Part shown: piece after piece, positions 54,525-63,511 of the stretch
How positions within the stretch are numbered: position 1 is the stretch's first letter
How the letters are laid out: each line of letters opens with the position of its first letter
Origin: Clostridium collagenovorans DSM 3089
GTDB taxonomy: Bacteria > Bacillota > Clostridia > Clostridiales > Clostridiaceae
Direction: 5' to 3'
Length of the DNA: 64,000 bases
Assembly: GCF_900130005.1 (NCBI RefSeq)
Contig: NZ_FQXP01000003.1
Span: forward strand, 682,001-746,000
The notes under the pieces: generated by a model
What the model was told of the DNA's origin: nothing
Database searches by the model: none
Seen by the model: the letters and a program-made list of their open reading frames with translations, nothing else
Made by a program: the position numbers and the translations under genes

Positions 54525-55592
54525 TTATTCTACTACGTACTTAATATCTATATATTCAGAGGTCATACTTTGCAGTAAAGCTCCATAATCCATATTAAAT
54601 TCTATTGTATCACCTAATTTATAATTTTTATTACTTTTGCTTAAATTTAAAATAAGATGATCACTACTAGCACCTAACACTTCTATATCTTTATCCTTAG
54701 GAGAGATCCCTTCTACCCTTACGTCCTGTTTTCCTAAATTAACTATAGCTCTATTCATGATACCCTTATCTTCAAAACAAGGAATATTACCAAAGGCATC
54801 TCTTCCTATCTTACCCTTAGGCATAGAACTTTTGCTTTTTAATTCTATGACCTCTGCATTTAAAGTAAATACATCAGTAAAGCATCCCTTAATATCCTCA
54901 CCAAAAGCAGTTTCCTTTCCAAGTAATAGAGATTCTCCTAACCTAAGATTATTTATACCTTTTATCATTGAATTATCAAAGACTTTATAAAGAGAACTTG
55001 AATTTCCACCTGAGACGATACTTAATGTAATTTTAAATTTTTCTTCTAGTTCACTTTTTATTTCTGTAAGTTTAGATAAATTCTCATTATCAGGTATAAT
55101 TCCTCCATAACATGTTAGGTTAGTTCCTATTCCCTTTAGATTTATATTTTTCAGCTTTAAAACTTCTTCTACAACTGTTAAAATATCCTCTGGTAAAATT
55201 CCTTCCCTTAAATCACCTAAATCAATCATTAATATTATATTATGAACTATATTTTCTTTCTTAGCTTCATTATCTAATGCTTTAATTGTCTCAATTTCAG
55301 AATTTAAACTTATATCACAATTTAATACTACTTCCTTAGCTTCACTTAAACAAGGTATTCTTAAAAGAACTCTTTTACAATTCAAATCCCTTATTTTCTC
55401 CAAGTTTTTTATTCTAGAATCTGCTAAGGTATTTATTCCATTTTCAATCATTACGCTACAAATTTCTTTTCTAGCACAAAATACCTTTGTTACCCCAAAT
55501 ATCTCTATCCCCATTTTATTACAAAGCTCATTTACCACTTTAATATTATGTCCTAACTTTTTTAGATTAACTTTAACAAATGGATTCCCCAT
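54525..55592 (-). CDS. orr: Ornithine racemase
   Basis: Interconverts L- and D-ornithine, feeding the D-ornithine aminomutase. The 355-residue protein has the alanine-racemase N-terminal fold; the PLP lysine is in GVTKVFCA, and TNLTCYGG and SGGNSSSLY bind PLP. The position at the end of the ora/ort cluster supports ornithine over alanine as substrate. ATG follows AAGGGGGAATT. It lies 50 nt after the reactivase gene. Confidence 0.92.
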   Translation of the reverse strand: MGNPFVKVNLKKLGHNIKVVNELCNKMGIEIFGVTKVFCARKEICSVMIENGINTLADSRIKNLEKIRDLNCKRVLLRIPCLSEAKEVVLNCDISLNSEIETIKALDNEAKKENIVHNIILMIDLGDLREGILPEDILTVVEEVLKLKNINLKGIGTNLTCYGGIIPDNENLSKLTEIKSELEEKFKITLSIVSGGNSSSLYKVFDNSMIKGINNLRLGESLLLGKETAFGEDIKGCFTDVFTLNAEVIELKSKSSMPKGKIGRDAFGNIPCFEDKGIMNRAIVNLGKQDVRVEGISPKDKDIEVLGASSDHLILNLSKSNKNYKLGDTIEFNMDYGALLQSMTSEYIDIKYVVE

Positions 55593-55642
55593 TGTTAATT
55601 CCCCCTTAATTTATGTTGTTGCTAATCTTATAAAAGCATCCC

Positions 55643-56971
55643 CTATTTTATACTTTTCATTAATAACTTAAGCGCAAATTCTTTATTTTCTTTAGAAAGT
55701 ACGCCTGCACATGCCATTATATAATCTGTATCTATTAAAACTTCACTTTCCAAACTAGGCATCATCGATACTTCTTTTCCCTCATACCTTAAAGAACTTA
55801 ATATTTCTCTTCCCTTTGGTAATCTTGATAAAGCACCTCCAGTTCCTATTATATATTTAACTTGAGATAAGTCTTTGCCATAAGCCACAAGTGAATTTTT
55901 ACCTACAAATACCCTCTTTATATACCCACAATGCCTTGCCATTGCTATTTCCGCAGCCTTTTTACACAAGACTTCACTGCAATCTTTCTCTATATGCTTT
56001 TGTGGAATAGGAACTATGTTATTTCTTATAGTTCCAATATCATATTGCTTTAAATCCTTTAGGTTAAGAAGTTCAATTACATTTTTACTATTTATATATA
56101 CTCCTAAGTCACCCTCTACAGTTCTCTTTGCTTTTGGCTCAGGATTAACTAAAATATTTAATATTTCAGCACTTCCTTCCGTTACAGAATGTATATCCGT
56201 TGTGGCTCCTCCTACATCTATAACTGCTAAATCTCCCAAAACTTCATATAGAACCTTAGTACTTTCCATAACTGCTCCAGGTGTTGGCATAATACTACCA
56301 TTTACCATTTCTCTTATTTTATCCATTCCTGGTGCCTTCACTATATTCTTTTCAAATACTCTTTGAATTACTTCTCTAGCAGGTTCCACATTTAATTCAT
56401 CCACCTTAGGGTAAACATTAGGAACAACATATAGTTCTTTATCCTTAAACATATTCTTAATTTCATTTACATTGGCTGTATTTCCACAATAAATGATTGG
56501 AATATCTATATCTGCATCTAATATAGCCTTTGCATTATATAAGGATGTTTCTCTTTCACCATAATCTATACCACCAGCTAGCATTATTAAGTTAGGTTTA
56601 ATTTTTTTTATTTCTTCAAGGTCACTTTCTCTCATTTTTCCTGAAGTGATCATTTTTATTATTGCTCCTGCTCCTAAGGCAGCTTCCTTGCTTGCTTTTA
56701 CAGTCATATCATGCACTAATCCATGTACAGTCATTTTTAATCCACCGGCTGCACTACTAGTAGCTAACATCCTATTCCATGTTAGTTTCTCTTCTATTTG
56801 AGACTCTATATCAGAAATAGCATTTTTAAGCCCTATTGTTACGTCTCCATCTAAGACAGTTGTAAAGCTTTTTCCTTGAGCTATTATATTTATACTTTCT
56901 GATACTACACTGAATGCAGTACACAAGGTGGTTGTACTTCCTATTTCTGCAACAATATAATCAACTCTCAT
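55643..56971 (-). CDS. GlmL/MutL-type reactivating protein for a B12 mutase
   Basis: A 442-residue ASKHA-fold ATPase. The first phosphate loop is AEIGSTTTLCTAF, the second VIDVGGATTDIHS, and GTGGALSRLP is the adenosine segment. In glutamate mutase systems GlmL (MutL) releases damaged cobalamin; here it lies directly after oraE and probably serves ornithine aminomutase. ATG follows ATGGAGG. A 90-nt gap with an imperfect hairpin separates it from oraE. Confidence 0.9.
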   Translation of the reverse strand: MRVDYIVAEIGSTTTLCTAFSVVSESINIIAQGKSFTTVLDGDVTIGLKNAISDIESQIEEKLTWNRMLATSSAAGGLKMTVHGLVHDMTVKASKEAALGAGAIIKMITSGKMRESDLEEIKKIKPNLIMLAGGIDYGERETSLYNAKAILDADIDIPIIYCGNTANVNEIKNMFKDKELYVVPNVYPKVDELNVEPAREVIQRVFEKNIVKAPGMDKIREMVNGSIMPTPGAVMESTKVLYEVLGDLAVIDVGGATTDIHSVTEGSAEILNILVNPEPKAKRTVEGDLGVYINSKNVIELLNLKDLKQYDIGTIRNNIVPIPQKHIEKDCSEVLCKKAAEIAMARHCGYIKRVFVGKNSLVAYGKDLSQVKYIIGTGGALSRLPKGREILSSLRYEGKEVSMMPSLESEVLIDTDYIMACAGVLSKENKEFALKLLMKSIK

Positions 56972-56993
56972 ATTTTACCTCCATATAGGATAA

Positions 56994-57044
56994 AAGGATA
57001 TCTCACAATAACTTATTTTTTATAGGTTATTGCAAGAAATCCTT
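56994..57044 (-). terminator. Intra-operon hairpin between oraE and the reactivase gene
   Basis: A 19-bp imperfect stem (56994-57012 with 57026-57044, about three mismatches). On the minus strand it starts 18 nt after the oraE stop and is followed by TTTTATCC. It could act as a partial terminator or processing site. Confidence 0.45.
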
Positions 57045-57061
57045 ATTTATTTTTTATATAC

Positions 57062-59239
57062 CTATTCTTTTTTCATCAACTCTTCAATAATAAAGGAAGC
57101 TACATTATTACCATGAGATCCTCTTCCAAACCCAGCATCCATTCCATGGTCTTTAGCAATTTCCTGTGATACTTGAGTTCCTCCACAAATAAGAATAATT
57201 TTATCTCTTATACCTTTTTCTATACAAAGATTATTTAACTTATCCATGTTTTTTGTATGAATATCATTATGTGTAATTATTGTACTTGCTAAAATAGCAT
57301 CCGCTTCACTTTCAATTGCAGCATCTACTAACTTTTCAATAGGACATGATGTACCTAAATAAATATATTTTATTCCATACTTCTCAATACCACCATGCTT
57401 AATATCTATTATCTCTCTTAAACCAACTGAATGTTCATCTTCTCCTACAGTTGCGCAAACAACTTTTACTGGTCTCTTTTTCACATACTCTTTCATAAAG
57501 CTATCATCTAATAATTTTTGCTTTTCAGGTATTTTTAGTTCATCTTTATTTATAGAGAAATCTACCTTTCCCTTTATTTCAACTAAAGTACCCTCTGCAG
57601 CTTGAAGTATTTGTTTGTGTATAACTTCCACATCAGTTAAATTCATTTTTCTTCCTATTTCAATTGCTGCGGCTTCACTTACACCCTCTTCTTCAGGGAT
57701 CATTAAAGTAACCGTTACATAGCCATCTTTTTTCCATTCTACCTCTGGCTTTATTGTATTATCTTCTTCAACTCTCTCCATTCTTCTATATACATTATCT
57801 TCTTCATCTAATTCATCTATATACTGTATTTTAGAATGGTCACATAAAGTACATTCATTTATAGCATCACATGGTTTACTGTAAAACTCTGGCACATTGT
57901 TATATCCAAAATGCGCACAAACTGGTGCAAAGTAATCCTCATCTCTTGATACCACACTACCAGCTGCTACACCCTTAGCACTTTCTCTTACTATTCCATC
58001 AGAATTTCTTGAAGGATATTCTCCTGAATCTACAAAGAACCCTTGTTCAACTGCATTAAAATACCCTCCTACCTCTATTATTTCCTCCATGAAAAGTACA
58101 GCCTTTTCTTTCAATTCTCTAATCTTATCTCTTAAATATCCCTCATCCTTAAGTTCAATCATATCCATTAATCCATCCATACCAATTAATGATTGTTTAG
58201 CTGTATTAATAGCATGAATATTATTGTAATGCCACGGAACATTTCTTCCTTCATCAGGAGTTATGGTACTTTGAATATCTGCTGAAGTAAGCTTAGATAT
58301 TAATAAGTTAAGTACATGAGTAACTGTAGCTTCTCTTGTACAAGAGGTCATGTACTTCGTATTCATTTGCGCTCTCATTTTATAATCTTTGAAGATCTCT
58401 CTAAGCGCTACTGCATAAGGTAAATCTAACTTCATACAAGGAGCAGGTGTTGCAGAGGGTGGAACAGTACTTAATGCTATATTCTCTTTTTTCATTCCAA
58501 CTAATTCAGAATATTTGCAATTTATAGCATGCTGAACCATTAATTCAGGCATTACAGCATATCCCTTCATAGCCGTTGCATTAGCATTATGTGCTCCATC
58601 TATTTGAAGAATATCAGCATGTGCCATTATTCTTTTAGCAACTGCAGCATCTACAAAACTTCTAACCATATTTATGTTTCTATAAAGAACATTGTATTGA
58701 GGATCTTGGTGAGCTCCATTAATTCCTTCTTCTGCAAACATAACTGCTACATCTGGTCCTGCAACCCCTGATACATAAGAGTGAAAGTTAATAGGTCTTC
58801 CAACTTCTTCTTCTATTAAATCCAAGGCTTTTCTTGTAGCTCTAACTTGTTTTCTTGTAATAGGTACTCCTCCAACTCCTTCTGGAGATCCCTCTATTAA
58901 TCCATCAAAATGACTTTGTCCAGCTGTTCTAATAACCATTATGTGATCAGCTCCATGCCAAGCAGCCATTCTCATTCTTCTTATATCATCTTCAAATCTA
59001 CCAGAAGCTATTTCTGACGTAATTACTGGTATTGGTTGAGGATCTATATTCCCAAAGCTAGGTGCAGCTGGTATTCCTTCACTTTGCCTTAAAGATTCAG
59101 AAATATCACAATAATCAAACTCACCTAATTTACCATTTTCTCTTTTTACTCTAAAAGTCCAACCTCTTCTTTTAGGCTCATAGTTTTCAAGATTTTCAAG
59201 TAACTCTTTTATATCTATTTTTTTATTTTTCTCTAGCAT
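57062..59239 (-). CDS. oraE: D-ornithine 4,5-aminomutase, large subunit
   Basis: A 725-residue PLP- and adenosylcobalamin-dependent enzyme that moves the 5-amino group of D-ornithine to give 2,4-diaminopentanoate. A TIM barrel spans most of the first 500 residues, and the C-terminal Rossmann B12 domain has DEHSVGL, the D-x-H-x-x-G base-on/base-off motif. ATG follows GAAGGGGTG and overlaps oraS by 7 nt, so the subunits are translationally coupled. Confidence 0.96.
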   Translation of the reverse strand: MLEKNKKIDIKELLENLENYEPKRRGWTFRVKRENGKLGEFDYCDISESLRQSEGIPAAPSFGNIDPQPIPVITSEIASGRFEDDIRRMRMAAWHGADHIMVIRTAGQSHFDGLIEGSPEGVGGVPITRKQVRATRKALDLIEEEVGRPINFHSYVSGVAGPDVAVMFAEEGINGAHQDPQYNVLYRNINMVRSFVDAAVAKRIMAHADILQIDGAHNANATAMKGYAVMPELMVQHAINCKYSELVGMKKENIALSTVPPSATPAPCMKLDLPYAVALREIFKDYKMRAQMNTKYMTSCTREATVTHVLNLLISKLTSADIQSTITPDEGRNVPWHYNNIHAINTAKQSLIGMDGLMDMIELKDEGYLRDKIRELKEKAVLFMEEIIEVGGYFNAVEQGFFVDSGEYPSRNSDGIVRESAKGVAAGSVVSRDEDYFAPVCAHFGYNNVPEFYSKPCDAINECTLCDHSKIQYIDELDEEDNVYRRMERVEEDNTIKPEVEWKKDGYVTVTLMIPEEEGVSEAAAIEIGRKMNLTDVEVIHKQILQAAEGTLVEIKGKVDFSINKDELKIPEKQKLLDDSFMKEYVKKRPVKVVCATVGEDEHSVGLREIIDIKHGGIEKYGIKYIYLGTSCPIEKLVDAAIESEADAILASTIITHNDIHTKNMDKLNNLCIEKGIRDKIILICGGTQVSQEIAKDHGMDAGFGRGSHGNNVASFIIEELMKKE

Positions 59240-59601
59240 ATAGACACCCCTTCGAAGCTCTTACTAACCTCTGGCCATCCTATGCCATTTGCTAATTCTC
59301 TACCAGCTTCCATATAATCTATAGATTTCATTTTTGCATAGGTAAGAACTACATTACCAAGTCCTTTACCTAAAAGATTCCATGTTTCCCCTTCCTTTGC
59401 TATATTGCTTGCTTCTATACTTGAAAAACCCATTCTTAATAAAACAGATCTTTCTATAGATAAAGAGGTATTGTTATAAGCTAATTCCACTAAGGGCTTT
59501 ACTATTTCCTCTGTTAAACTCCAAAATCTCTCATAAAGCTCATCATCACTAAGACTTTTTAAATGCTCTCTTCTTTTTGCAAAATCTTCTTCCCTTTTCA
59601 T
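59233..59601 (-). CDS. oraS: D-ornithine 4,5-aminomutase, small subunit
   Basis: The 122-residue small subunit of the aminomutase. It begins MKREEDFAKRREHLKSLSDD and contains ELYERFWSLTEEIVKPLVELAY, typical of OraS. It is needed for the active heterodimer with OraE. ATG follows AAAGGGGAG. It lies 25 nt after ortB. Confidence 0.95.
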   Translation of the reverse strand: MKREEDFAKRREHLKSLSDDELYERFWSLTEEIVKPLVELAYNNTSLSIERSVLLRMGFSSIEASNIAKEGETWNLLGKGLGNVVLTYAKMKSIDYMEAGRELANGIGWPEVSKSFEGVSIC

Positions 59602-59626
59602 AAAAATCTCCCCTTTTCCTATAGTT

Positions 59627-61033
59627 TTAAAGCTCTAAATCCCTTAAAATATTGTTTACTTCTTCTTTACTATATCTAGTTTCTTTACATAAAAAATCTA
59701 TATCTATTTCCTCTAATTCTTGTACCTTAGAATTTCTCAATAAATTTTTTATTAAAGATTTTCTATATTTATTCAAATCCATTTCTTTATACCTTAAGGC
59801 CCATGGTCCTCTTGGTAGTATTATATTTTTTCCTGGAATCTCATCTAAAACATTTTCATTAATAAGTATTTCTATATTATTATTCTTAGCAAAACTCAAC
59901 TGTGGCATTATATGTTTACCCGCACCTGTGTATTCAGTTTCTTGAACTACAATAACTTGATCATTTTCCATTTCCTGCGCCAAAGAAAATGCTGCAGCTA
60001 AGGATGTATTACCAGCCGGTCCTCTTTCTAAGCCCTCAATTTGAGCTAAAAGTTCTGTCATATAAAAAACTGAGCCTTGATTTACAGTTACGTACCTATC
60101 TAAATATCTTAAAGGTCTTGCAGCACTTCTAGGTACATCAGACCTATCTGGATTAGTCATAAAAGGTATTCCAAATCCTGTATGTCCTGTAGTAAAAGAC
60201 TTTTTATTAAAATCACTATCTGAGGCCATATGTAGCCCACTTAAATCTACAGAGGCACCTATTATTTTACTATCTATTGCTCCAGCTTTTATAAGACCTC
60301 TTGCTGTACCTGTTACGTTACCACCACCTGCATGAGTCACAACCACTGCATCAGGATATCTTTCTAAGCTTTCTAAACATTGTTTCGCTATTTCATATCC
60401 TAAACTTTCAGTACCTGCTATGCCTAAGGGTGAATACAATGAAGCATTAAAATATCCTGTATCCTTTATAATTTTCAGAAAGACATAAAACAACTCTGGA
60501 CCTACTGTTAATTGCACAACTTCCGCACCAAATGCTTCACACTTTCTAGCTTTTTCAATAATTTCAGGTTGTCCTACTTTTTGAGAATCATAACATTCTT
60601 GTACAATTATGCAGTCGAGTCCTCTCATAGCACTTTGAGAGGCTACAGCTGCCCCATAATTACCTGATGTTGCAGATACAACACCCTTATACCCTCTTTT
60701 TTTAGCTTCATATATTGAAATAGCTGCTCTTCTATCCTTAAAACTTCCTGAAGGATTACACTGCTCGTCCTTTATAAAAATTCTAGCCGCCTTTCCACTC
60801 TTTGAAACCTGTCTAGCAAGAGCAGTTAAGTTTTTTAGCTCTATTAATGGAGTATTCCCGACCCCTGTTTCCCTTTGGATATCTATTATATCTTTTATAG
60901 AGTAGCCAATATCACTCATCATAGTTTCATAATCAAAAGCTATATTTCCCTTTTCATATTTATTATAGTCAATACCAACTGATTGCAACATTAACTTACT
61001 TTTCTCTTGCATTAATTCATCATATTTGCTCAA
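59627..61033 (-). CDS. ortB: 2-amino-4-ketopentanoate thiolase, beta subunit
   Basis: A 468-residue threonine-synthase-like PLP protein. The PLP lysine is in PSGSFKDRRAAIS, followed by SATSGNYGAAVAS. With OrtA it cleaves 2-amino-4-ketopentanoate with CoA to acetyl-CoA and D-alanine. The start is TTG at 61033 with AAGGAGG upstream. It lies 27 nt after ortA. Confidence 0.95.
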   Translation of the reverse strand: MSKYDELMQEKSKLMLQSVGIDYNKYEKGNIAFDYETMMSDIGYSIKDIIDIQRETGVGNTPLIELKNLTALARQVSKSGKAARIFIKDEQCNPSGSFKDRRAAISIYEAKKRGYKGVVSATSGNYGAAVASQSAMRGLDCIIVQECYDSQKVGQPEIIEKARKCEAFGAEVVQLTVGPELFYVFLKIIKDTGYFNASLYSPLGIAGTESLGYEIAKQCLESLERYPDAVVVTHAGGGNVTGTARGLIKAGAIDSKIIGASVDLSGLHMASDSDFNKKSFTTGHTGFGIPFMTNPDRSDVPRSAARPLRYLDRYVTVNQGSVFYMTELLAQIEGLERGPAGNTSLAAAFSLAQEMENDQVIVVQETEYTGAGKHIMPQLSFAKNNNIEILINENVLDEIPGKNIILPRGPWALRYKEMDLNKYRKSLIKNLLRNSKVQELEEIDIDFLCKETRYSKEEVNNILRDLEL

Positions 61034-61060
61034 CTATTAATCTCCTCCTTAATGAACTCC

Positions 61061-61357
61061 TTACCTTTTATTATTCAAGCAGCACTTAGCTTGTTTTCCT
61101 ATATAAGCAAGTTCCTCTACATAATCACCGAAACTATGAGTATAATTAGGCTTTTCCTTAACTACTTTACCTTTTTCTTTTCTTCCTATTATGGTCTCGA
61201 TTTCCACTATGTCACCTAACTCACAATTTTCCAAAGTAAAACCTTTTACCCACATTTTAAGAGGAGTATTCTTAGTATCTTCTGGTATATTAGAAGCTCT
61301 ATCTTCACATTTTAAAACTAAACTTTCTATCTCAACCCATGTACCTGCTTTAATCAT
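61061..61357 (-). CDS. ortA: 2-amino-4-ketopentanoate thiolase, alpha subunit
   Basis: A 98-residue small subunit with the start MIKAGTWVEIESLVLKCEDR, the typical OrtA beta-barrel. ATG follows AAGGATGTGAC. It lies 50 nt after ord and 27 nt before ortB. Confidence 0.94.
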   Translation of the reverse strand: MIKAGTWVEIESLVLKCEDRASNIPEDTKNTPLKMWVKGFTLENCELGDIVEIETIIGRKEKGKVVKEKPNYTHSFGDYVEELAYIGKQAKCCLNNKR

Positions 61358-61407
61358 TTAAGTCACATCCTTAAATTATTTTTACTATATTTTCAATTTG
61401 TAACTTA

Positions 61408-62454
61408 TTATTTTATAAGTTCCCTTACATCACCTAATATAGCAACTGGTATAGGTAAATCTAACATTGTCTTCAATCCTGGTGTACTATTTATTACATG
61501 AGGTATCATATTTACACATATAGCATAAGTTCCAACGCCACCAGCTATTTCAGGAGTATTTTTCAAGTTTATTTCAGGAGTTCCCTTAATTGTTATATAA
61601 TCTCCTGTACTTAAGTTTTCCATCTCAGGTCTAACCTGTTGAGGATGTTCCATTTCAACAAATAACTCTCCATTAACATAGCCATATCCCATTTGTTTAC
61701 ATCCTGCGACATATCCAGGTTTTACTGATACTAAAGGAGTAACTCTTTCCACATTAGCCATAATAGGTTCTTTAGTTTGAGCTATTTTATCAAACTTTAA
61801 ATTGAAAGCCTCTTCAAACATTCCAAAGGATTGTATAAATCCTACATGTCCAGCTATACTATCATTTTCTACACCTTCAACAAACTCCTCCTTTGTAAGT
61901 CCAATTCCTTGTTCTTCCATAACGGCTTTTCCAAAACATGCTAAATCATTTACTCTTGAAACTCTTATATTCTCTACATCTTCACATACACCTGTTAATG
62001 CTAAAACTAAATAATCCATTACAAATCCTGGATTTATGCCAGTTCCTAATATTGAAACCCCATTTTTCTTAGCAATTATATCCATATCCTCACTTAATTC
62101 AGGATCCAATGCTTTTGGATAAGACATTTCTTCTGCAGTTGTGATTACATTTATACCTTTTTCTGCTGCAAATTTTATTTGAGGATAAACAGCCTTTGTA
62201 AAAGAAGCTGTTGCAATTAAAACTACATCTGCAGCCTTCTCCTTAATAACCTCCTCTGGATTATCTAAAATTACTACATCATTATTCTCTGTTCTTTCAA
62301 CTTCTAATAATTCATATAACTTTTTACCTACTTTACTTGGGTCTAAATCAATAGCACCAACTATAGAAAAACCTCTTTTCTTACAAATCATCTTAGCCAT
62401 TCCTTGTCCCATAAGTCCAAGTCCCCATAAAATAACCTTAACATTTTCCTTCAT
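61408..62454 (-). CDS. ord: 2,4-diaminopentanoate dehydrogenase
   Basis: A 348-residue NAD(P)-dependent oxidase of 2,4-diaminopentanoate. The nucleotide fold starts LWGLGLMGQGMAKMI, and the central domain has GTGINPGFVMDYL. It resembles dihydrodipicolinate reductase. ATG follows GGGGGAATTAGG. It is the second gene of the cluster, 82 nt after the unknown first gene. Confidence 0.95.
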   Translation of the reverse strand: MKENVKVILWGLGLMGQGMAKMICKKRGFSIVGAIDLDPSKVGKKLYELLEVERTENNDVVILDNPEEVIKEKAADVVLIATASFTKAVYPQIKFAAEKGINVITTAEEMSYPKALDPELSEDMDIIAKKNGVSILGTGINPGFVMDYLVLALTGVCEDVENIRVSRVNDLACFGKAVMEEQGIGLTKEEFVEGVENDSIAGHVGFIQSFGMFEEAFNLKFDKIAQTKEPIMANVERVTPLVSVKPGYVAGCKQMGYGYVNGELFVEMEHPQQVRPEMENLSTGDYITIKGTPEINLKNTPEIAGGVGTYAICVNMIPHVINSTPGLKTMLDLPIPVAILGDVRELIK

Positions 62455-62536
62455 AACCTAATTCCCCCTATTCTTTACATTTATATTTAATAACTATTTA
62501 GAACTAATTTTTATAACTAGTTTTCTATAGTCTAAA

Positions 62537-63511
62537 TCACAACATTAATACCCCTTTGCCTACCAAATCCTTATTTTTTATAATTATTCCTAATAAATCT
62601 AAATATATAATTCCTTCTAAATCTAACTTTATAGATAATACAGGCTCCTGACCTTCTTCTTTTCCCAAAATCATTCCCTGTGCTTTACTTTCTTTTTCAG
62701 TAATAAATTCATATACTCCTATATATCTAAATATCTTTTCATTTCCTTCAAAGAAGCTTATTTCATATAAAAAACCTGCACAATTACCCTCATTTATAGA
62801 CATTAACTTCCCATCTCTAAAGGTATTAGATATTATAGGTGATAACTCTTCTCTTATGCTAAACTCCTTAGTTTTTTTATATAATTCACCATAAATTCTA
62901 AGTATCCTTCTTTTCATAATTGAATTTTCTATGAAGAATTTATCTATGTTATTTTCATAAAATTCCTCTTCAGTTATATTCAAAGCAAAAAAATTGGATA
63001 AATTACAACTTAAATGTTTAAGATCACAAATTACCTTTATATAATTCAATTGCTCTTCTTTTAAAACATATTTTATTAAATTTTCTATATTAAATAATGA
63101 GTTCTTTTTATGTATTGAAGTGCATAAAATAAATCTTTTTTCCCTTAAAGCTTCTACGTTCAACTTCTCATACAACTTCTTATGTGTTTCATATATATAT
63201 TCATTGTCATTACTGATTAGCACTATATCTTTAGATTTGAAAAATTCTAACTTATCCTCTAAGTTTTCTCCATAGACATCTATATCTACCAAAATTAAGT
63301 CTATATCCTTTGTATTCTCAATTTCTTGAAACTCTCTATAGATAATACAATTAATATCATCTATTTCCTCCATACCCCTTTTAATTCTTTTTAAGTTGTA
63401 ATCCACTATTGCTTCAACACTGTACTGTGTTTTACCCCTATTTTCTTTAAATAAATACTTTAATAATTCCTTTGTTGCCTCTCCTATGCCAACTATGAGA
63501 ATTTTAACCAT
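62537..63511 (-). CDS. Unknown Rossmann-like protein, first gene of the ornithine cluster
   Basis: A 324-residue protein. The N-terminal ILIVGIGEATKELLKYLF has a glycine-rich turn and helix like a nucleotide-binding Rossmann fold, and DIDLILVDIDVYGE suggests a second strand. The rest has no motif I know; a CTSIHKKNSLF and a C-terminal EGIIYLDLLGIII stretch are visible. The ATG at 63511 has GGGAG with 8 nt spacing, preferred over a TTG two codons earlier. Its place ahead of ord suggests a sensor or accessory role; this is inference. Confidence 0.8.
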   Translation of the reverse strand: MVKILIVGIGEATKELLKYLFKENRGKTQYSVEAIVDYNLKRIKRGMEEIDDINCIIYREFQEIENTKDIDLILVDIDVYGENLEDKLEFFKSKDIVLISNDNEYIYETHKKLYEKLNVEALREKRFILCTSIHKKNSLFNIENLIKYVLKEEQLNYIKVICDLKHLSCNLSNFFALNITEEEFYENNIDKFFIENSIMKRRILRIYGELYKKTKEFSIREELSPIISNTFRDGKLMSINEGNCAGFLYEISFFEGNEKIFRYIGVYEFITEKESKAQGMILGKEEGQEPVLSIKLDLEGIIYLDLLGIIIKNKDLVGKGVLML

